Part shown: in pieces, positions 8,633 to 18,141 of the stretch
How positions within the stretch are numbered: the stretch's first letter is position 1
How the letters are laid out: every line of letters starts with the position of its first letter
Assembly: GCA_002733985.1 (NCBI GenBank)
Contig: NVXP01000009.1
Coordinates: forward strand, 14,022-65,981
Source of the DNA: Fluviicola sp.
GTDB lineage: Bacteria; Bacteroidota; Bacteroidia; Flavobacteriales_D; Crocinitomicaceae
DNA: 51,960 bases
Direction: 5' to 3'
Program-made: the position numbers and the translations under genes
Notes under the pieces: generated by a model
Told to the model about the DNA's origin: nothing
What the model saw: the letters and a program-made list of their open reading frames with translations, nothing else
The model's database searches: none

Positions 8633-10096
8633 ATGAGCATAAGAAACCTTGAGCCCAAAGCATTGTGGAACAATTTTGCAGATTTAAATGCAGTTCCTCG
8701 TCCATCTAAGAAAGAAGAAAGAGTAATTAAATTCATGATGGATTTCGGGAAATCCTTAGGATTGGAAACGATTCAGGATGCTGTCGGAAATGTTGTGATC
8801 AAGAAAAAGGCTACGGCTGGAATGGAAGATCGCAAGATGATAATTATGCAGTCTCACCTGGATATGGTGCATCAGAAGAATTCTGACACCGTGTTTGATT
8901 TCGATACACAAGGAATTGAAATGATTGTTGATGGAGATTGGCTTCGAGCAAATGGAACAACACTTGGTGCTGATAATGGTATTGGTGTTGCTGCAATAAT
9001 GACGGTTTTGGCTTCAACGGATATTGAGCACCCTGCGGTAGAGGCGATGTTCACAATTGACGAAGAAACAGGAATGACTGGCGCAATGGAGCTTGATCCT
9101 TCCAATTTCGATGGTGAAATCCTATTGAACCTTGATACTGAGGACGATGACGAATTGTCCATTGGTTGTGCTGGTGGAATTGATTCTAATTCTGAATTGA
9201 ATTATTCGGAAGTTGACCTTTGGGAATTTGCTGGAGTATTTGAAGTGAAGATCAATGGTTTAGTTGGTGGTCACTCAGGAATGGACATCGACAAAGGAAG
9301 AGGGAATGCGAATAAATTAATGAATCGTTTGCTTCAAAAGCTAATGGTCATTAAAGGCTTCCAATTGATTTCGATTGATGGTGGAAGTTTGAGAAATGCA
9401 ATTCCGAGAGAATCTACTGCTGTTTTTGCGATTAATCACAATTTTGAAGGCATGCTTGAGGTTGAGTTCGCTACAATGTCACTTCTTCTCAAGAATGAGT
9501 TTGCTTTGATCGAAAAAGAACTCAATTTATCGTTGAATCCAGTTACTACAAGTTCTAATAAGGCTGTTTCGCCTGAAGATTTACAGAAAATAATTCGTTC
9601 TATTTATTCTACTCACAATGGAGTTTTCAGAATGAGTCCGGACATTGAAAACTTGGTAGAGACATCAGGTAGTTTGGCCCGTGTGATTGTTGGAAATGGA
9701 TCGTTTATTACGCAATCATTACTGCGTAGTAGTGTGGAGAGCACAAAAGATGATATCGCTAATTCAGTTCGAGCGAGTTTTGAGGCTGTTGGATGTAACG
9801 TTGTTCAAGATGGAGATTATCCTGGATGGCAACCAAAGAGAGATTCTGAAATTCTTACAATTCTTGAAGATTTATATGTTGCGAGATTCAATGAACAGCC
9901 GAAAGTGAAAGCATGTCACGCTGGATTGGAGTGTGGTTTATTGTTGAAGCATTTGCCTGAAGTAGATATGATTTCATTTGGACCAAACATCCGTGCACCG
10001 CACTCTCCAGATGAGAAAGTTCAAATTTCCTCAGTTCAAAAATTCTGGGGTTATTTACTTGAGGTACTTGTGTCGATTCCAAAAAAATCTATATAA
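8633..10096 (+). CDS. pepD: Aminoacyl-histidine dipeptidase (M20 family)
   Basis: 'IMQSHLDMVHQKN', 'GTTLGADNGIGVAAIMTVL', 'DEETGMTGAMEL', 'LNLDTEDDDELSIGCAGG', 'ACHAGLECGLL', 'SFGPNIRAPHSPDEKV'. Confidence 0.93.
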   Translation: MSIRNLEPKALWNNFADLNAVPRPSKKEERVIKFMMDFGKSLGLETIQDAVGNVVIKKKATAGMEDRKMIIMQSHLDMVHQKNSDTVFDFDTQGIEMIVDGDWLRANGTTLGADNGIGVAAIMTVLASTDIEHPAVEAMFTIDEETGMTGAMELDPSNFDGEILLNLDTEDDDELSIGCAGGIDSNSELNYSEVDLWEFAGVFEVKINGLVGGHSGMDIDKGRGNANKLMNRLLQKLMVIKGFQLISIDGGSLRNAIPRESTAVFAINHNFEGMLEVEFATMSLLLKNEFALIEKELNLSLNPVTTSSNKAVSPEDLQKIIRSIYSTHNGVFRMSPDIENLVETSGSLARVIVGNGSFITQSLLRSSVESTKDDIANSVRASFEAVGCNVVQDGDYPGWQPKRDSEILTILEDLYVARFNEQPKVKACHAGLECGLLLKHLPEVDMISFGPNIRAPHSPDEKVQISSVQKFWGYLLEVLVSIPKKSI

Positions 10097-10315
10097 ATGC
10101 CTCAAAAGCCACATGAATTAGAGCAGTTGGCGAATATGCGCATGCCATACGGTAAGTACAAAGGGAAGTTGTTGATTCATCTTCCCGAGCCATATTTGGT
10201 TTGGTACCGCGGAAAAGGATTTCCGGCGGGGAAACTGGGTCGACAGCTTGAATTGATGTTGGAGATCAAAACCAATGGTTTGGAGGAACTCATTTATCCT
10301 TTGGTGAGAACCTAA
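10097..10315 (+). CDS. DUF3820 family protein
   Basis: 'MPYGKYKGKLLIHLPEPYLVWYRGKGFPAGKLGRQLELMLEIKTNGLE'; starts immediately after the pepD stop. Confidence 0.8.
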   Translation: MPQKPHELEQLANMRMPYGKYKGKLLIHLPEPYLVWYRGKGFPAGKLGRQLELMLEIKTNGLEELIYPLVRT

Positions 10316-10391
10316 TAAATCAGTAGTTTAGAGCTGATGCGAGAGTATCAAGACATTGAATAGTTAGAATAGAATCTCCATTCCAAAACTG

Positions 10392-11813
10392 ATGTTTAAG
10401 AAAATCTCTTTTCTCATATACTGCTGTCTGGCGTTTTTGTCTTTTGGGCAGTCCTCAGATTATACCCTTGGTGCGAAAATTTCTCCTGATAAGTTAAAAG
10501 CGGATTTTTCCATTCTCCTTTCTTCTTTGAGGGAGAATCATCCTGGATTGTACAATTTCTCTTCGAAGGCTCAGTTTGATTCATTGGCAACGAAGTCGTT
10601 GGTTTCATTAACTGATTCCTTGACTGAGCGTGAATTTCATGTTCTAGTTCGAAAATTTATTCGAGTGATCGCTTGCGGGCATACTGTTGCGCGCCCTTCT
10701 CAAGATTGGTACAAGGCAGTTAGTGCGAGTAAAAATCTAATTCCAATACACGTTATTTTACAAGACGATCAACTTTATATTCGAAAGGTCTTCGGTGAAC
10801 AAGGCGATGAATTAGTCGGTGCACGCGTAGTTTCCATTGATGGAGTTTCTGTCAATGAGATCTTGTTGGTGATAAAATCCATCATAATGCGCGATGGAGT
10901 GGGTGAAGCCATGGTAAATCGGAACATAGAGCGATTGTTTCAAACTTACTACATGTTTTCTTTTGGGATGAAAGAAAGATATACAGTTGAAGTTGAGGGA
11001 GTGGATGGTGTAATTGTTCAGGCTTCCTTGAAAGGTGGAAAGGCGAGTAAATATCCAGCACGCAAAGTAGATGAGTCGGCTGTTGAAATGGAAAATCAAG
11101 GAGCTGAATTTAGAATCCTTGGGAAATCGAAGAAAATAGCAGTTTTAGATTTAAGTAGTTTCGACTCGAAAGGATACAAGAAATTCTACCGTAAAATGTT
11201 CAGTCGCTTATCAGAGTTTGATTCTATCGATCTTGTCCTTGATTTAAGAGGTAATGGTGGTGGTTATTTCCCGAACGGAAATCAATTATTGCGCTACCTG
11301 TTGAATGAAAATTTCACCATGGATTTCAGTAAGCCTCAGAAACACACGAAAAACAATAAGTACCTGAAATTGAATTTTCCAAGCATGATGACGCGATTCG
11401 TCTTCAGTACAATCCCAGATCGAAACAAGGAAGATCCTGCACGGAACTATCAAATTCGCTATAAGCCCATCAAAAAAGATCATTTTTATGGTAAAGTCTA
11501 TGTGCTTACGGATGGCTTAACATTTTCTGCTGGTGGTTCAGTTGCTTCTAAGTTGAAAAACTCGAGGAGTGCAGTAGTTGTAGGTGAGGAGACGGGCGGA
11601 GGAGAGGTAGGATTCAATGCGGTCCTTTCATGGCGTCTTGAGCTTCCTAATTCTGGTATGATTGTTACAATTCCTATTTATCACGTTGATGTACAGCCAG
11701 AAATGAATGATATTGGCAGAGGGGTGACACCAGATATTCCGGTTCAGTACAATTTGGAGCAAAGAATGGGGCAAATTGACCTTGAAATGGCGCGAATTCT
11801 TAAGTCGTTGTAG
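10392..11813 (+). CDS. S41 family peptidase
   Basis: Signal peptide; 'DLVLDLRGNGGGYFPNGNQLLRYLL', 'VYVLTDGLTFSAGGSVASKLKNS', 'VGEETGGGEVGFN'. Confidence 0.85.
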   Translation: MFKKISFLIYCCLAFLSFGQSSDYTLGAKISPDKLKADFSILLSSLRENHPGLYNFSSKAQFDSLATKSLVSLTDSLTEREFHVLVRKFIRVIACGHTVARPSQDWYKAVSASKNLIPIHVILQDDQLYIRKVFGEQGDELVGARVVSIDGVSVNEILLVIKSIIMRDGVGEAMVNRNIERLFQTYYMFSFGMKERYTVEVEGVDGVIVQASLKGGKASKYPARKVDESAVEMENQGAEFRILGKSKKIAVLDLSSFDSKGYKKFYRKMFSRLSEFDSIDLVLDLRGNGGGYFPNGNQLLRYLLNENFTMDFSKPQKHTKNNKYLKLNFPSMMTRFVFSTIPDRNKEDPARNYQIRYKPIKKDHFYGKVYVLTDGLTFSAGGSVASKLKNSRSAVVVGEETGGGEVGFNAVLSWRLELPNSGMIVTIPIYHVDVQPEMNDIGRGVTPDIPVQYNLEQRMGQIDLEMARILKSL

Positions 11814-12054
11814 GTGAAATAGTTCGAGATTCTGGAATAAAATTGATTCTTTTAGTTCATTTTAGTAAATAATTTACAGGTGTCTAATTGACGCGGTAAA
11901 TGAGGTTAATCACCTGTTGTTTAGTTATTTGATGCAGTCTTATTAATCTAATGGTTTGACTTGTTTTTCCTAAGTAATGTTTTTTTTTGAGTTTTTTTGT
12001 AACATTCTCTGAAAGGGTGGCGTACTAGTATTCAAAACATTAAAACAATTTAGA

Positions 12055-12234
12055 ATGCAGTTAATCAATACAAATCGTGTAAAGTCAGCTAAGTTTCAAT
12101 TGTCTCAACACCGTGTTCAAGGAGAAAGAAGTTCTCTATCAATCCTTCAAGTAGCCCATCTAATGGATGTAGTGAAGAATGAGGGGGAGATGAATCATAT
12201 GTCAAATGGATCTGTATTCTTTTCTTGGAATTAA
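12055..12234 (+). CDS. Small hypothetical protein, 59 aa
   Basis: Read by eye (below the ORF-track length cutoff): MQLINTNRVKSAKFQLSQHRVQGERSSLSILQVAHLMDVVKNEGEMNHMSNGSVFFSWN*. Followed 26 nt later by a strong terminator. Confidence 0.5.
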   Translation: MQLINTNRVKSAKFQLSQHRVQGERSSLSILQVAHLMDVVKNEGEMNHMSNGSVFFSWN

Positions 12235-12259
12235 TTATTTGAGTAGAAGCAAATATAAG

Positions 12260-12286
12260 GCTCTCCAATTTTGGAGGGCTTTTTTT
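12260..12286 (+). terminator. Rho-independent terminator
   Basis: GCTCTCCA-ATTT-TGGAGGGC stem followed by TTTTTTT. Confidence 0.85.
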
Positions 12287-12350
12287 ATGCCCAAACGAAT
12301 GTATTTTTGTAATATTGGTGTACAATTGTAGTAATTAATACGGTTTACAA

Positions 12351-12713
12351 ATGTTAATCAACGATCGCATTCGACTTATTATTAAAGCCAACAGCTTAAC
12401 TTCTTCTGAGTTTGCTGATCATATAGGTGTGAAGCGCTCAAACTTAAGCCATGTTCTAAGTGGTAGAAACAAACCGGGATTAGAGTTTCTGTCAAAAATC
12501 ATTGAGTCGTTTCCAAATGTGAACGCTTCGTGGTTACTCACTGGGGTGCAACGTACAGGTGAGTTTCAGGAAGAAGTAAGTAATCAGGAAATTAATACGC
12601 CCCCAATAAGAGAGGCTTCATCGAAGTCGATTGAATCGAACTCAGAAATTGAGAAAATTGTCGTTTTCTATAAGGATGGTACCTTTTCTTCACATCTACC
12701 TACTGCTCAATAA
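12351..12713 (+). CDS. XRE-family helix-turn-helix transcriptional regulator
   Basis: 'NDRIRLIIKANSLTSSEFADHIGVKRSNLSHVLSGRNKPGLEFLSKIIESFPNVNASWLLTG'. Confidence 0.85.
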   Translation: MLINDRIRLIIKANSLTSSEFADHIGVKRSNLSHVLSGRNKPGLEFLSKIIESFPNVNASWLLTGVQRTGEFQEEVSNQEINTPPIREASSKSIESNSEIEKIVVFYKDGTFSSHLPTAQ

Positions 12714-13878
12714 CGCCTGACGCTATAAGCTCATCACCTATGTAGATAGCAGCAAACTGCCCAGGGGTGATCCCGCGCTGCTTCTGATCAAATAAAACAT
12801 AGATTCCATCATCGTTAATGATGATCTTTCCACTTTGATGTGCTTGTCTGTATCGAATTCTCAAAGAACAATTCAAATTGTGAATGTCCTTAAATGTATA
12901 GTTCGTGTTAACGAAGCTAAAGTCTTGTTCTTGAATCTTTAAAGCCCATCTGTTTAGTCCGCTATGACCGTCAGTTTGACCAGAATAAACGAGGTTGTTC
13001 TTTACGTCTAATCCAATTACGAACGAAGGTTGAGGGCGTCCTCCAATATGCAAGCCTTTTCTTTGACCTATTGTATAGAAATGAGCGCCTTGGTGTTCCG
13101 CGACAACGGCTCCTTGGTCTTTATCATAGGTGAACGGCTCCGCTAGTGCTTTGACGTTCTCACTGTTTACAGGGATTTGATCGTAATCCGAGAATGCTTG
13201 AAGTGTATTTGGGATCTCGATAACGTCGCCTTTCTGAGCTTTTAGTTGTTGCTGAAGAAATTGAGGTAAACTGATTTTCCCAACGAAGCAAAGTCCTTGA
13301 GAGTCTTTCTTGTCAGCAGTATGAAGCCCCATTTCTCGAGCAATCTCGCGTACTTCTGATTTAAGAAGCTCTCCAATAGGGAACAATGCTTTTGAAAGCT
13401 GCTCTTGCGTTAACTGGCAAAGGAAGTAGGATTGGTCTTTACCTGGATCAAGACCAGAAAGTAATCCAAACGTTCCGTTTTCGTGCTCTATTTTTCGGCA
13501 GTAATGACCAGTTGCTACGTAGTCCGCGCCTAGTTCCATTGCTGCTTTTAGAAATACATCAAATTTAATCTCTCGGTTACAGAGTACGTCAGGGTTCGGA
13601 GTTCGCCCGGATTCGTATTCTGCAAACATATAGTCAACGATACGTTCGCGGTATTCCTTACTTAAATCAATAACTTGAAAGGGAATTCCGAGCTCCTGCG
13701 CAATAAGTAAGGCATCGTTCGAATCTTCGATCCATGGGCAGTCATCAGAGAGCGTAACGCTTTCGTCGTGCCAGTTCCGCATGAACATTCCAATAACTTC
13801 ATAACCTTGCTCAATTAGGAGGTGAGCCGCAACACTGGAGTCAACTCCGCCAGATAATCCTACTACTACGCGTTTCAT
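12700..13878 (-). CDS. mnmA: tRNA-specific 2-thiouridylase MnmA
   Basis: 'MKRVVVGLSGGVDSSVAAHLLIEQGYEVIGMFMRNW', 'GLLSGLDPGKDQSYFLCQL', 'KKDSQGLCFVGK', 'FYTIGQRKGLHIGG'. Confidence 0.95.
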   Translation of the reverse strand: MKRVVVGLSGGVDSSVAAHLLIEQGYEVIGMFMRNWHDESVTLSDDCPWIEDSNDALLIAQELGIPFQVIDLSKEYRERIVDYMFAEYESGRTPNPDVLCNREIKFDVFLKAAMELGADYVATGHYCRKIEHENGTFGLLSGLDPGKDQSYFLCQLTQEQLSKALFPIGELLKSEVREIAREMGLHTADKKDSQGLCFVGKISLPQFLQQQLKAQKGDVIEIPNTLQAFSDYDQIPVNSENVKALAEPFTYDKDQGAVVAEHQGAHFYTIGQRKGLHIGGRPQPSFVIGLDVKNNLVYSGQTDGHSGLNRWALKIQEQDFSFVNTNYTFKDIHNLNCSLRIRYRQAHQSGKIIINDDGIYVLFDQKQRGITPGQFAAIYIGDELIASGVIEQ

Positions 13879-14020
13879 GTTGCAAAAATACGACTAAATT
13901 CTACTTTTGAGAGCTAAATTATGGATTTACAAAAGTAAACTGTCGGCAATGAGCATGATTAACAATTCTTGACAAAATCGAAAGGACAATCGCGGAACTA
14001 TTTTTGTACATTCGTTCCAT

Positions 14021-14785
14021 ATGAAAAGTATTATTGTCGCATTGATTGTTTTTTTCTCCATTGGATATTCTTCAGCACAAGAAGATTGTGAACAGGTACT
14101 ATTTACTGGTAGAGTTCAAGACACGCTAATTCCAAATACTTTTTACAACCTTATGGTAATTAATCGTACGACAGGTCGTGGTGCTTTTGGTCAGCCAGAT
14201 GGTACGTTTTCGGTTTATGCAAGCAACGGAGATAGTATTTCACTCTCGATTACAGGATATCCTCCTGTGCACACAAGGGTTGTCGCTGATTCTAATTGTC
14301 AGTTTAAGCGATCGTTCATTATTGAAGGGAACCCACAGGAGTTTGAGGCTGTTATTGTTCGTCCTTTGAAGAGTTTACAGGAAATCAGAGAAGAACGGCA
14401 GGCACTCGCTTTGCGTGAAACGAGAACTGTAACTGGTATTGAGATGTTACAGAGTCCGATTACAGCATTGTACCAGGCCTTTTCGAAGAAAGAACGTACG
14501 AAGCGCTGGATAGCCGAGCAGGAGCACAAAGACGATCAGTTAAATATCGTTCGTGAATTAATTAGAACATATGCGGCATACGATGTAATCGAATTGAATG
14601 ATGAAGAATTCGAGGAATTTATTTACTTCCTAAACATGGATGAGCAATTCTTAAAAACAGCCTCTGAAATGGAACTCATTACATTCATTCAAGACAAATT
14701 CCAACATTACACATTGATCAAGAAGAGTAATCCAACAGGAACAGGAAGAACAACTGTTTTTGATCGCATAGGGCCGGAAAAATAA
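14021..14785 (+). CDS. Secreted protein with carboxypeptidase regulatory-like domain, hypothetical
   Basis: Signal peptide 'MKSIIVALIVFFSIGYSSAQ'; 'FTGRVQDTLIPNTFYNLMVINRTTGRGAFGQPDGTFSVYASNGDSISLSITGY'. Confidence 0.65.
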   Translation: MKSIIVALIVFFSIGYSSAQEDCEQVLFTGRVQDTLIPNTFYNLMVINRTTGRGAFGQPDGTFSVYASNGDSISLSITGYPPVHTRVVADSNCQFKRSFIIEGNPQEFEAVIVRPLKSLQEIREERQALALRETRTVTGIEMLQSPITALYQAFSKKERTKRWIAEQEHKDDQLNIVRELIRTYAAYDVIELNDEEFEEFIYFLNMDEQFLKTASEMELITFIQDKFQHYTLIKKSNPTGTGRTTVFDRIGPEK

Positions 14786-14812
14786 TTCCTTTCTATTTAA
14801 CAATCATTAGTC

Positions 14813-14950
14813 GATCAGTTCTTGAAAGCAGCAACAAGATATTTGAGCCACGATCTCCTTTAGTTCCAACATTACACATTGATCAAGAAGAATAATCCAA
14901 CAGGGACAGGGAGAACAACCGTTTTCGATCGCATTGAACGAAAGGATTAG
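14813..14950 (+). pseudogene. Decayed duplicate of the 3' end of the 14021..14785 gene
   Basis: In-frame reading: DQFLKAATRYLSHDLL*FQHYTLIKKNNPTGTGRTTVFDRIERKD*, homologous to DEQFLKTASEMELITFIQDKFQHYTLIKKSNPTGTGRTTVFDRIGPEK. 14864-14934 aligns with 14699-14769 with about five mismatches. Confidence 0.8.
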
Positions 14951-15010
14951 TTCTTTTGTTCTCCAAATTACATATTGCTCAGGTATGTAGCTATGAGGTA
15001 CATGTACTTA

Positions 15011-15547
15011 TTAATTTCCATGCAATTGTGGTCTGAACATACAGTTGACAAATTGCATTGTTATTTCTTCAAGAATGATGTAATCATTAAGGGTGAGTAT
15101 TGAAAAATTGGGGGAAATAGAAAATACCCTGAAATTTTCTCGCTTTGTGGTCGCTGCTGTGATAGTATTCTTAAGAATTAAACTACACAGCTTATTGTTT
15201 GAATCAATAGACAACTTTAAGTTATCATCAATTTTGATTTTATATCGGGAGAATATATTCGACTTTTTGCCATTAATCCACCAGATGAATTTATTTCTAG
15301 GCAATAATTGAAGATTGCACGGGAGTTTACTGCGTAACACTATTGAAGTAGAATAGGGCATTGATTCATTTGAAGCGTTGTATGTAAAAAGTACAGTTAC
15401 TCCATTTATATCAACTTGTGTTTGTAGTTTTCCGTAATGGATCTCTCCAAAATACGTGTGAGTTTTCTTAAATTGATCAATAAAGATTTTACCACCATAT
15501 TTATCATTCATCAACTCAATAAACTCATTCTGCATCTTTTGTTTCAT
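15011..15547 (-). CDS. Hypothetical protein
   Basis: 178-aa ORF starting MKQKMQNEFIELMNDKYGGKIFIDQFKKTHTYFGEIHYGKLQTQVDINGVTVLFTYN; no recognised family. Confidence 0.6.
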   Translation of the reverse strand: MKQKMQNEFIELMNDKYGGKIFIDQFKKTHTYFGEIHYGKLQTQVDINGVTVLFTYNASNESMPYSTSIVLRSKLPCNLQLLPRNKFIWWINGKKSNIFSRYKIKIDDNLKLSIDSNNKLCSLILKNTITAATTKRENFRVFSISPNFSILTLNDYIILEEITMQFVNCMFRPQLHGN

Positions 15548-15732
15548 TATTCATTAGTTCATCATTACAAAACACCGCATCAGCGAAAGTGTGTTGTTCC
15601 ATTTTTTAATTTGAATTATCTGACTCGGCTGGTAAGGTGTTTCTATGTTTTCTAAATATTCTCCCTATTAATACTTTCTCAAGGTTTTTTTTCATTGAGG
15701 TTGTAGATGTCTCTTAGATTTTTGTTTAGAGC

Positions 15733-15767
15733 AAAAAAAAATGGAACTTATCTAAGACAAGTTCCAT
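15733..15767 (-). terminator. Rho-independent terminator for the minus-strand M1 peptidase transcript
   Basis: ATGGAACTT...AAGTTCCAT stem with an A-tract on its left, i.e. a U-tract in the minus-strand transcript. Confidence 0.8.
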
Positions 15768-15833
15768 ATATATATTTTGAGAATAACTCAACAGAATAAA
15801 TGATTTCAACCATTTTTGATTGACCCCATCGGA

Positions 15834-18140
15834 TTAATTCTTCTCTTCTTTCTCTATTTCTTCAACACGAATTTGACGTTGCATTGGGTTTTCATCATTT
15901 TGACGTTTCTTGAACAATTCGTAACGCGTAGGCTCTTGTTGCTCAGGCCATGTATTATTGTTCAAGTCAGTATCTGCTGTTTCTAAGAATGGATCCATTC
16001 GAATAGCACTCACTTCTTTGTCAAAAATGAACACTTTACTTACGTCTTCACCTGATCTTCTCCAGATTTCAGCAGGAATACGTACAACTTCGTTTGAACC
16101 ATCTTTAAAGTCAAATCGTAGAATGATTGGCATTGGAATACCTCCAATGTTAGAGAATTTTAATTCGTAGAAGTTTTGTCCTGAATTGAGTAAGTCCAAT
16201 TCTTCTTTCGTCAATGTTTCTTTGAATTCAGTGTATTCTTGACGATCCAAACCATCTACTTTGAATATGTCACGTGTTCCGTAGAAGTCATCAATGTTAT
16301 TGTCACGTTCGTTTACCGCTTCTTTTACTGATTCTTTATTGCGAGTATCTCCAATAAATTGATCTTCGTTCTCTTTGTTTTTTCTTCCCAATGCTTTTTC
16401 AACTTCAGGATTATTTGTGTTCAGCTGGAACCAATTTACTTCGTCCAAACTTAAATCCACATTGTCATTCGTGTAGAACCAAGCTCTCCAGAACCAATCC
16501 AAGTCAACTGCAGATGCATCTTCCATTGTTCGGAAGAAATCAGCAGGAGTAGGGTGTTTGAATTTCCAGCGCTCACAGTATATTTTGAAAGAATAATCGA
16601 ACAATTCGCGTCCCATGATCGTTTCACGTAGAATATTCAGAGCTGTAGCTGGTTTACCATAGGCGTTGTTTCCAAATTGCCAGATTGATTCAGAGTTCGT
16701 CATAATTGGGGAGATGCGACTTTTATCACCACGCATGTAGTTTGCGATCAAATAAGCTGGTCCACGTCTCGATGGATATCCGCGCTCCCATTCTTGTTCT
16801 GTCAAGTATTGTACGAAGGTATTCAAGCCTTCATCCATCCATGTCCACTGACGCTCATCAGAATTGATAATCATCGGGAAGAAATTGTGACCAACTTCAT
16901 GAATGATCACACCCCACATGCCGTATTTCGTGCGTTCTGAGTACGTTCCGTCATCATCTGGACGTCCACCATTGAAACAAATCATTGGGTATTCCATTCC
17001 GATCCATTTCGAGTGAACAGAAATCGCAACTGGATACGGGTATTCTATTGTGTATTTTGAGTAAGTCTTAATTGTATGAGCAACCAATTTTGTTGAATAA
17101 CGCTCCCACAGTGGATTTCCTTCTTTCGGATAGTACGACATCGCTAAAACTGTTTTTCCGCTTGCCATTTTCACTCCTTGGGCATCCCACATGAATTTTC
17201 TAGAAGAAGCAAATGCAAAATCCCTTACGTTTGTTGCTTTAAACGTCCAAGTGTTTTCTCCGCGCTCTCTTCCTTTTTCCGCTTCTTCAGCTTCTTCCTG
17301 TGTTACAATAAGTACTGGTGTATCAGATTTAGCTGCTTTTTTCAATCGATTGCGTTGCTCGCTAGAAAGAACAGATGATGCATTTTGAAGTTCTCCAGTT
17401 GCACCAACAATGTGATCGGAGGGAACAGTGATGTTTACTACATAATCTCCAAAAGGAAGGGCGAATTCACCTCGACCTAAGAATTGTTTGTTTTGCCAAC
17501 CTTCGACATCGTTGTAAACACACATTCTTGGAAACCATTGTGCGATTGTATACAAGTAATTATCTTCTTCTTCAAAATGCTCATAACCTGATCGACCACC
17601 AATTTTCATACGATCATTGATGTTGTAATTCCATTTTATCGAAAAGCTGATGTTTGCGTTTGGAGCAAGAGGCTTAGCAAGATCAATTCGCATCATCGTT
17701 TTGTTGATGAAGTAAGAAAGGTCTTTCCCTGAAGGTGATGTTACTTCTTCAATCTTAAATCCTCCGTCGAATTCAAAAGATCGTTGCTTGATGTCATCAA
17801 TGCTACGAAAATCCTCCATTCGCTCAATTTGAATCAATTTCGTGTCTGAATCCGGAGCTCGAACATTTTGATCCAATTGAATCCAAAGGTATTCCAATGC
17901 CTCCGGAGAGTTATTTGTATACGTAATTGTCTCTTGTCCAGTTATTTTTTGAGCGGCATCATCAATTCTTACATCGATTTTGTAATCTGCCTTTTGCTGA
18001 TAGTAATTATGTCCTGGCGCTCCAGCTGCGTTGCGGTACTCGTTTGGAGTAGGAAGCTCTTCACCCAATTGAGCAAATTTATCCTGTTGCGCAGTTAATG
18101 AAAGCGGAAGGAGGAGAGAAATGAGTAGAAATTGTTTCAT
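15834..18140 (-). CDS. M1 family metallopeptidase
   Basis: 'GVIIHEVGHNFFPMIINSDERQWTWMDEGLNTFVQYLTEQEWERGYPSRRG' (HExxH...E). Signal peptide from MKQFLLISLLLPLSLTAQ, ATG at 18140; the listed 18212 start looks like over-extension. Confidence 0.88.
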   Translation of the reverse strand: MKQFLLISLLLPLSLTAQQDKFAQLGEELPTPNEYRNAAGAPGHNYYQQKADYKIDVRIDDAAQKITGQETITYTNNSPEALEYLWIQLDQNVRAPDSDTKLIQIERMEDFRSIDDIKQRSFEFDGGFKIEEVTSPSGKDLSYFINKTMMRIDLAKPLAPNANISFSIKWNYNINDRMKIGGRSGYEHFEEEDNYLYTIAQWFPRMCVYNDVEGWQNKQFLGRGEFALPFGDYVVNITVPSDHIVGATGELQNASSVLSSEQRNRLKKAAKSDTPVLIVTQEEAEEAEKGRERGENTWTFKATNVRDFAFASSRKFMWDAQGVKMASGKTVLAMSYYPKEGNPLWERYSTKLVAHTIKTYSKYTIEYPYPVAISVHSKWIGMEYPMICFNGGRPDDDGTYSERTKYGMWGVIIHEVGHNFFPMIINSDERQWTWMDEGLNTFVQYLTEQEWERGYPSRRGPAYLIANYMRGDKSRISPIMTNSESIWQFGNNAYGKPATALNILRETIMGRELFDYSFKIYCERWKFKHPTPADFFRTMEDASAVDLDWFWRAWFYTNDNVDLSLDEVNWFQLNTNNPEVEKALGRKNKENEDQFIGDTRNKESVKEAVNERDNNIDDFYGTRDIFKVDGLDRQEYTEFKETLTKEELDLLNSGQNFYELKFSNIGGIPMPIILRFDFKDGSNEVVRIPAEIWRRSGEDVSKVFIFDKEVSAIRMDPFLETADTDLNNNTWPEQQEPTRYELFKKRQNDENPMQRQIRVEEIEKEEKN

Positions 18141-18141
18141 G

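Noticed and set aside
12089-12325. Minus-strand 78-aa ORF across the 59-aa ORF and its terminator
   Set aside because: Runs through a clear plus-strand terminator stem and lacks any motif.
15093-15655. Two plus-strand ORFs of 72 aa opposite the 15011-15547 gene
   Set aside because: Antisense to a longer ORF, atypical low-complexity composition.
17178-17388. Overlapping plus-strand ORFs inside the M1 peptidase
   Set aside because: Antisense to a strongly supported peptidase gene.
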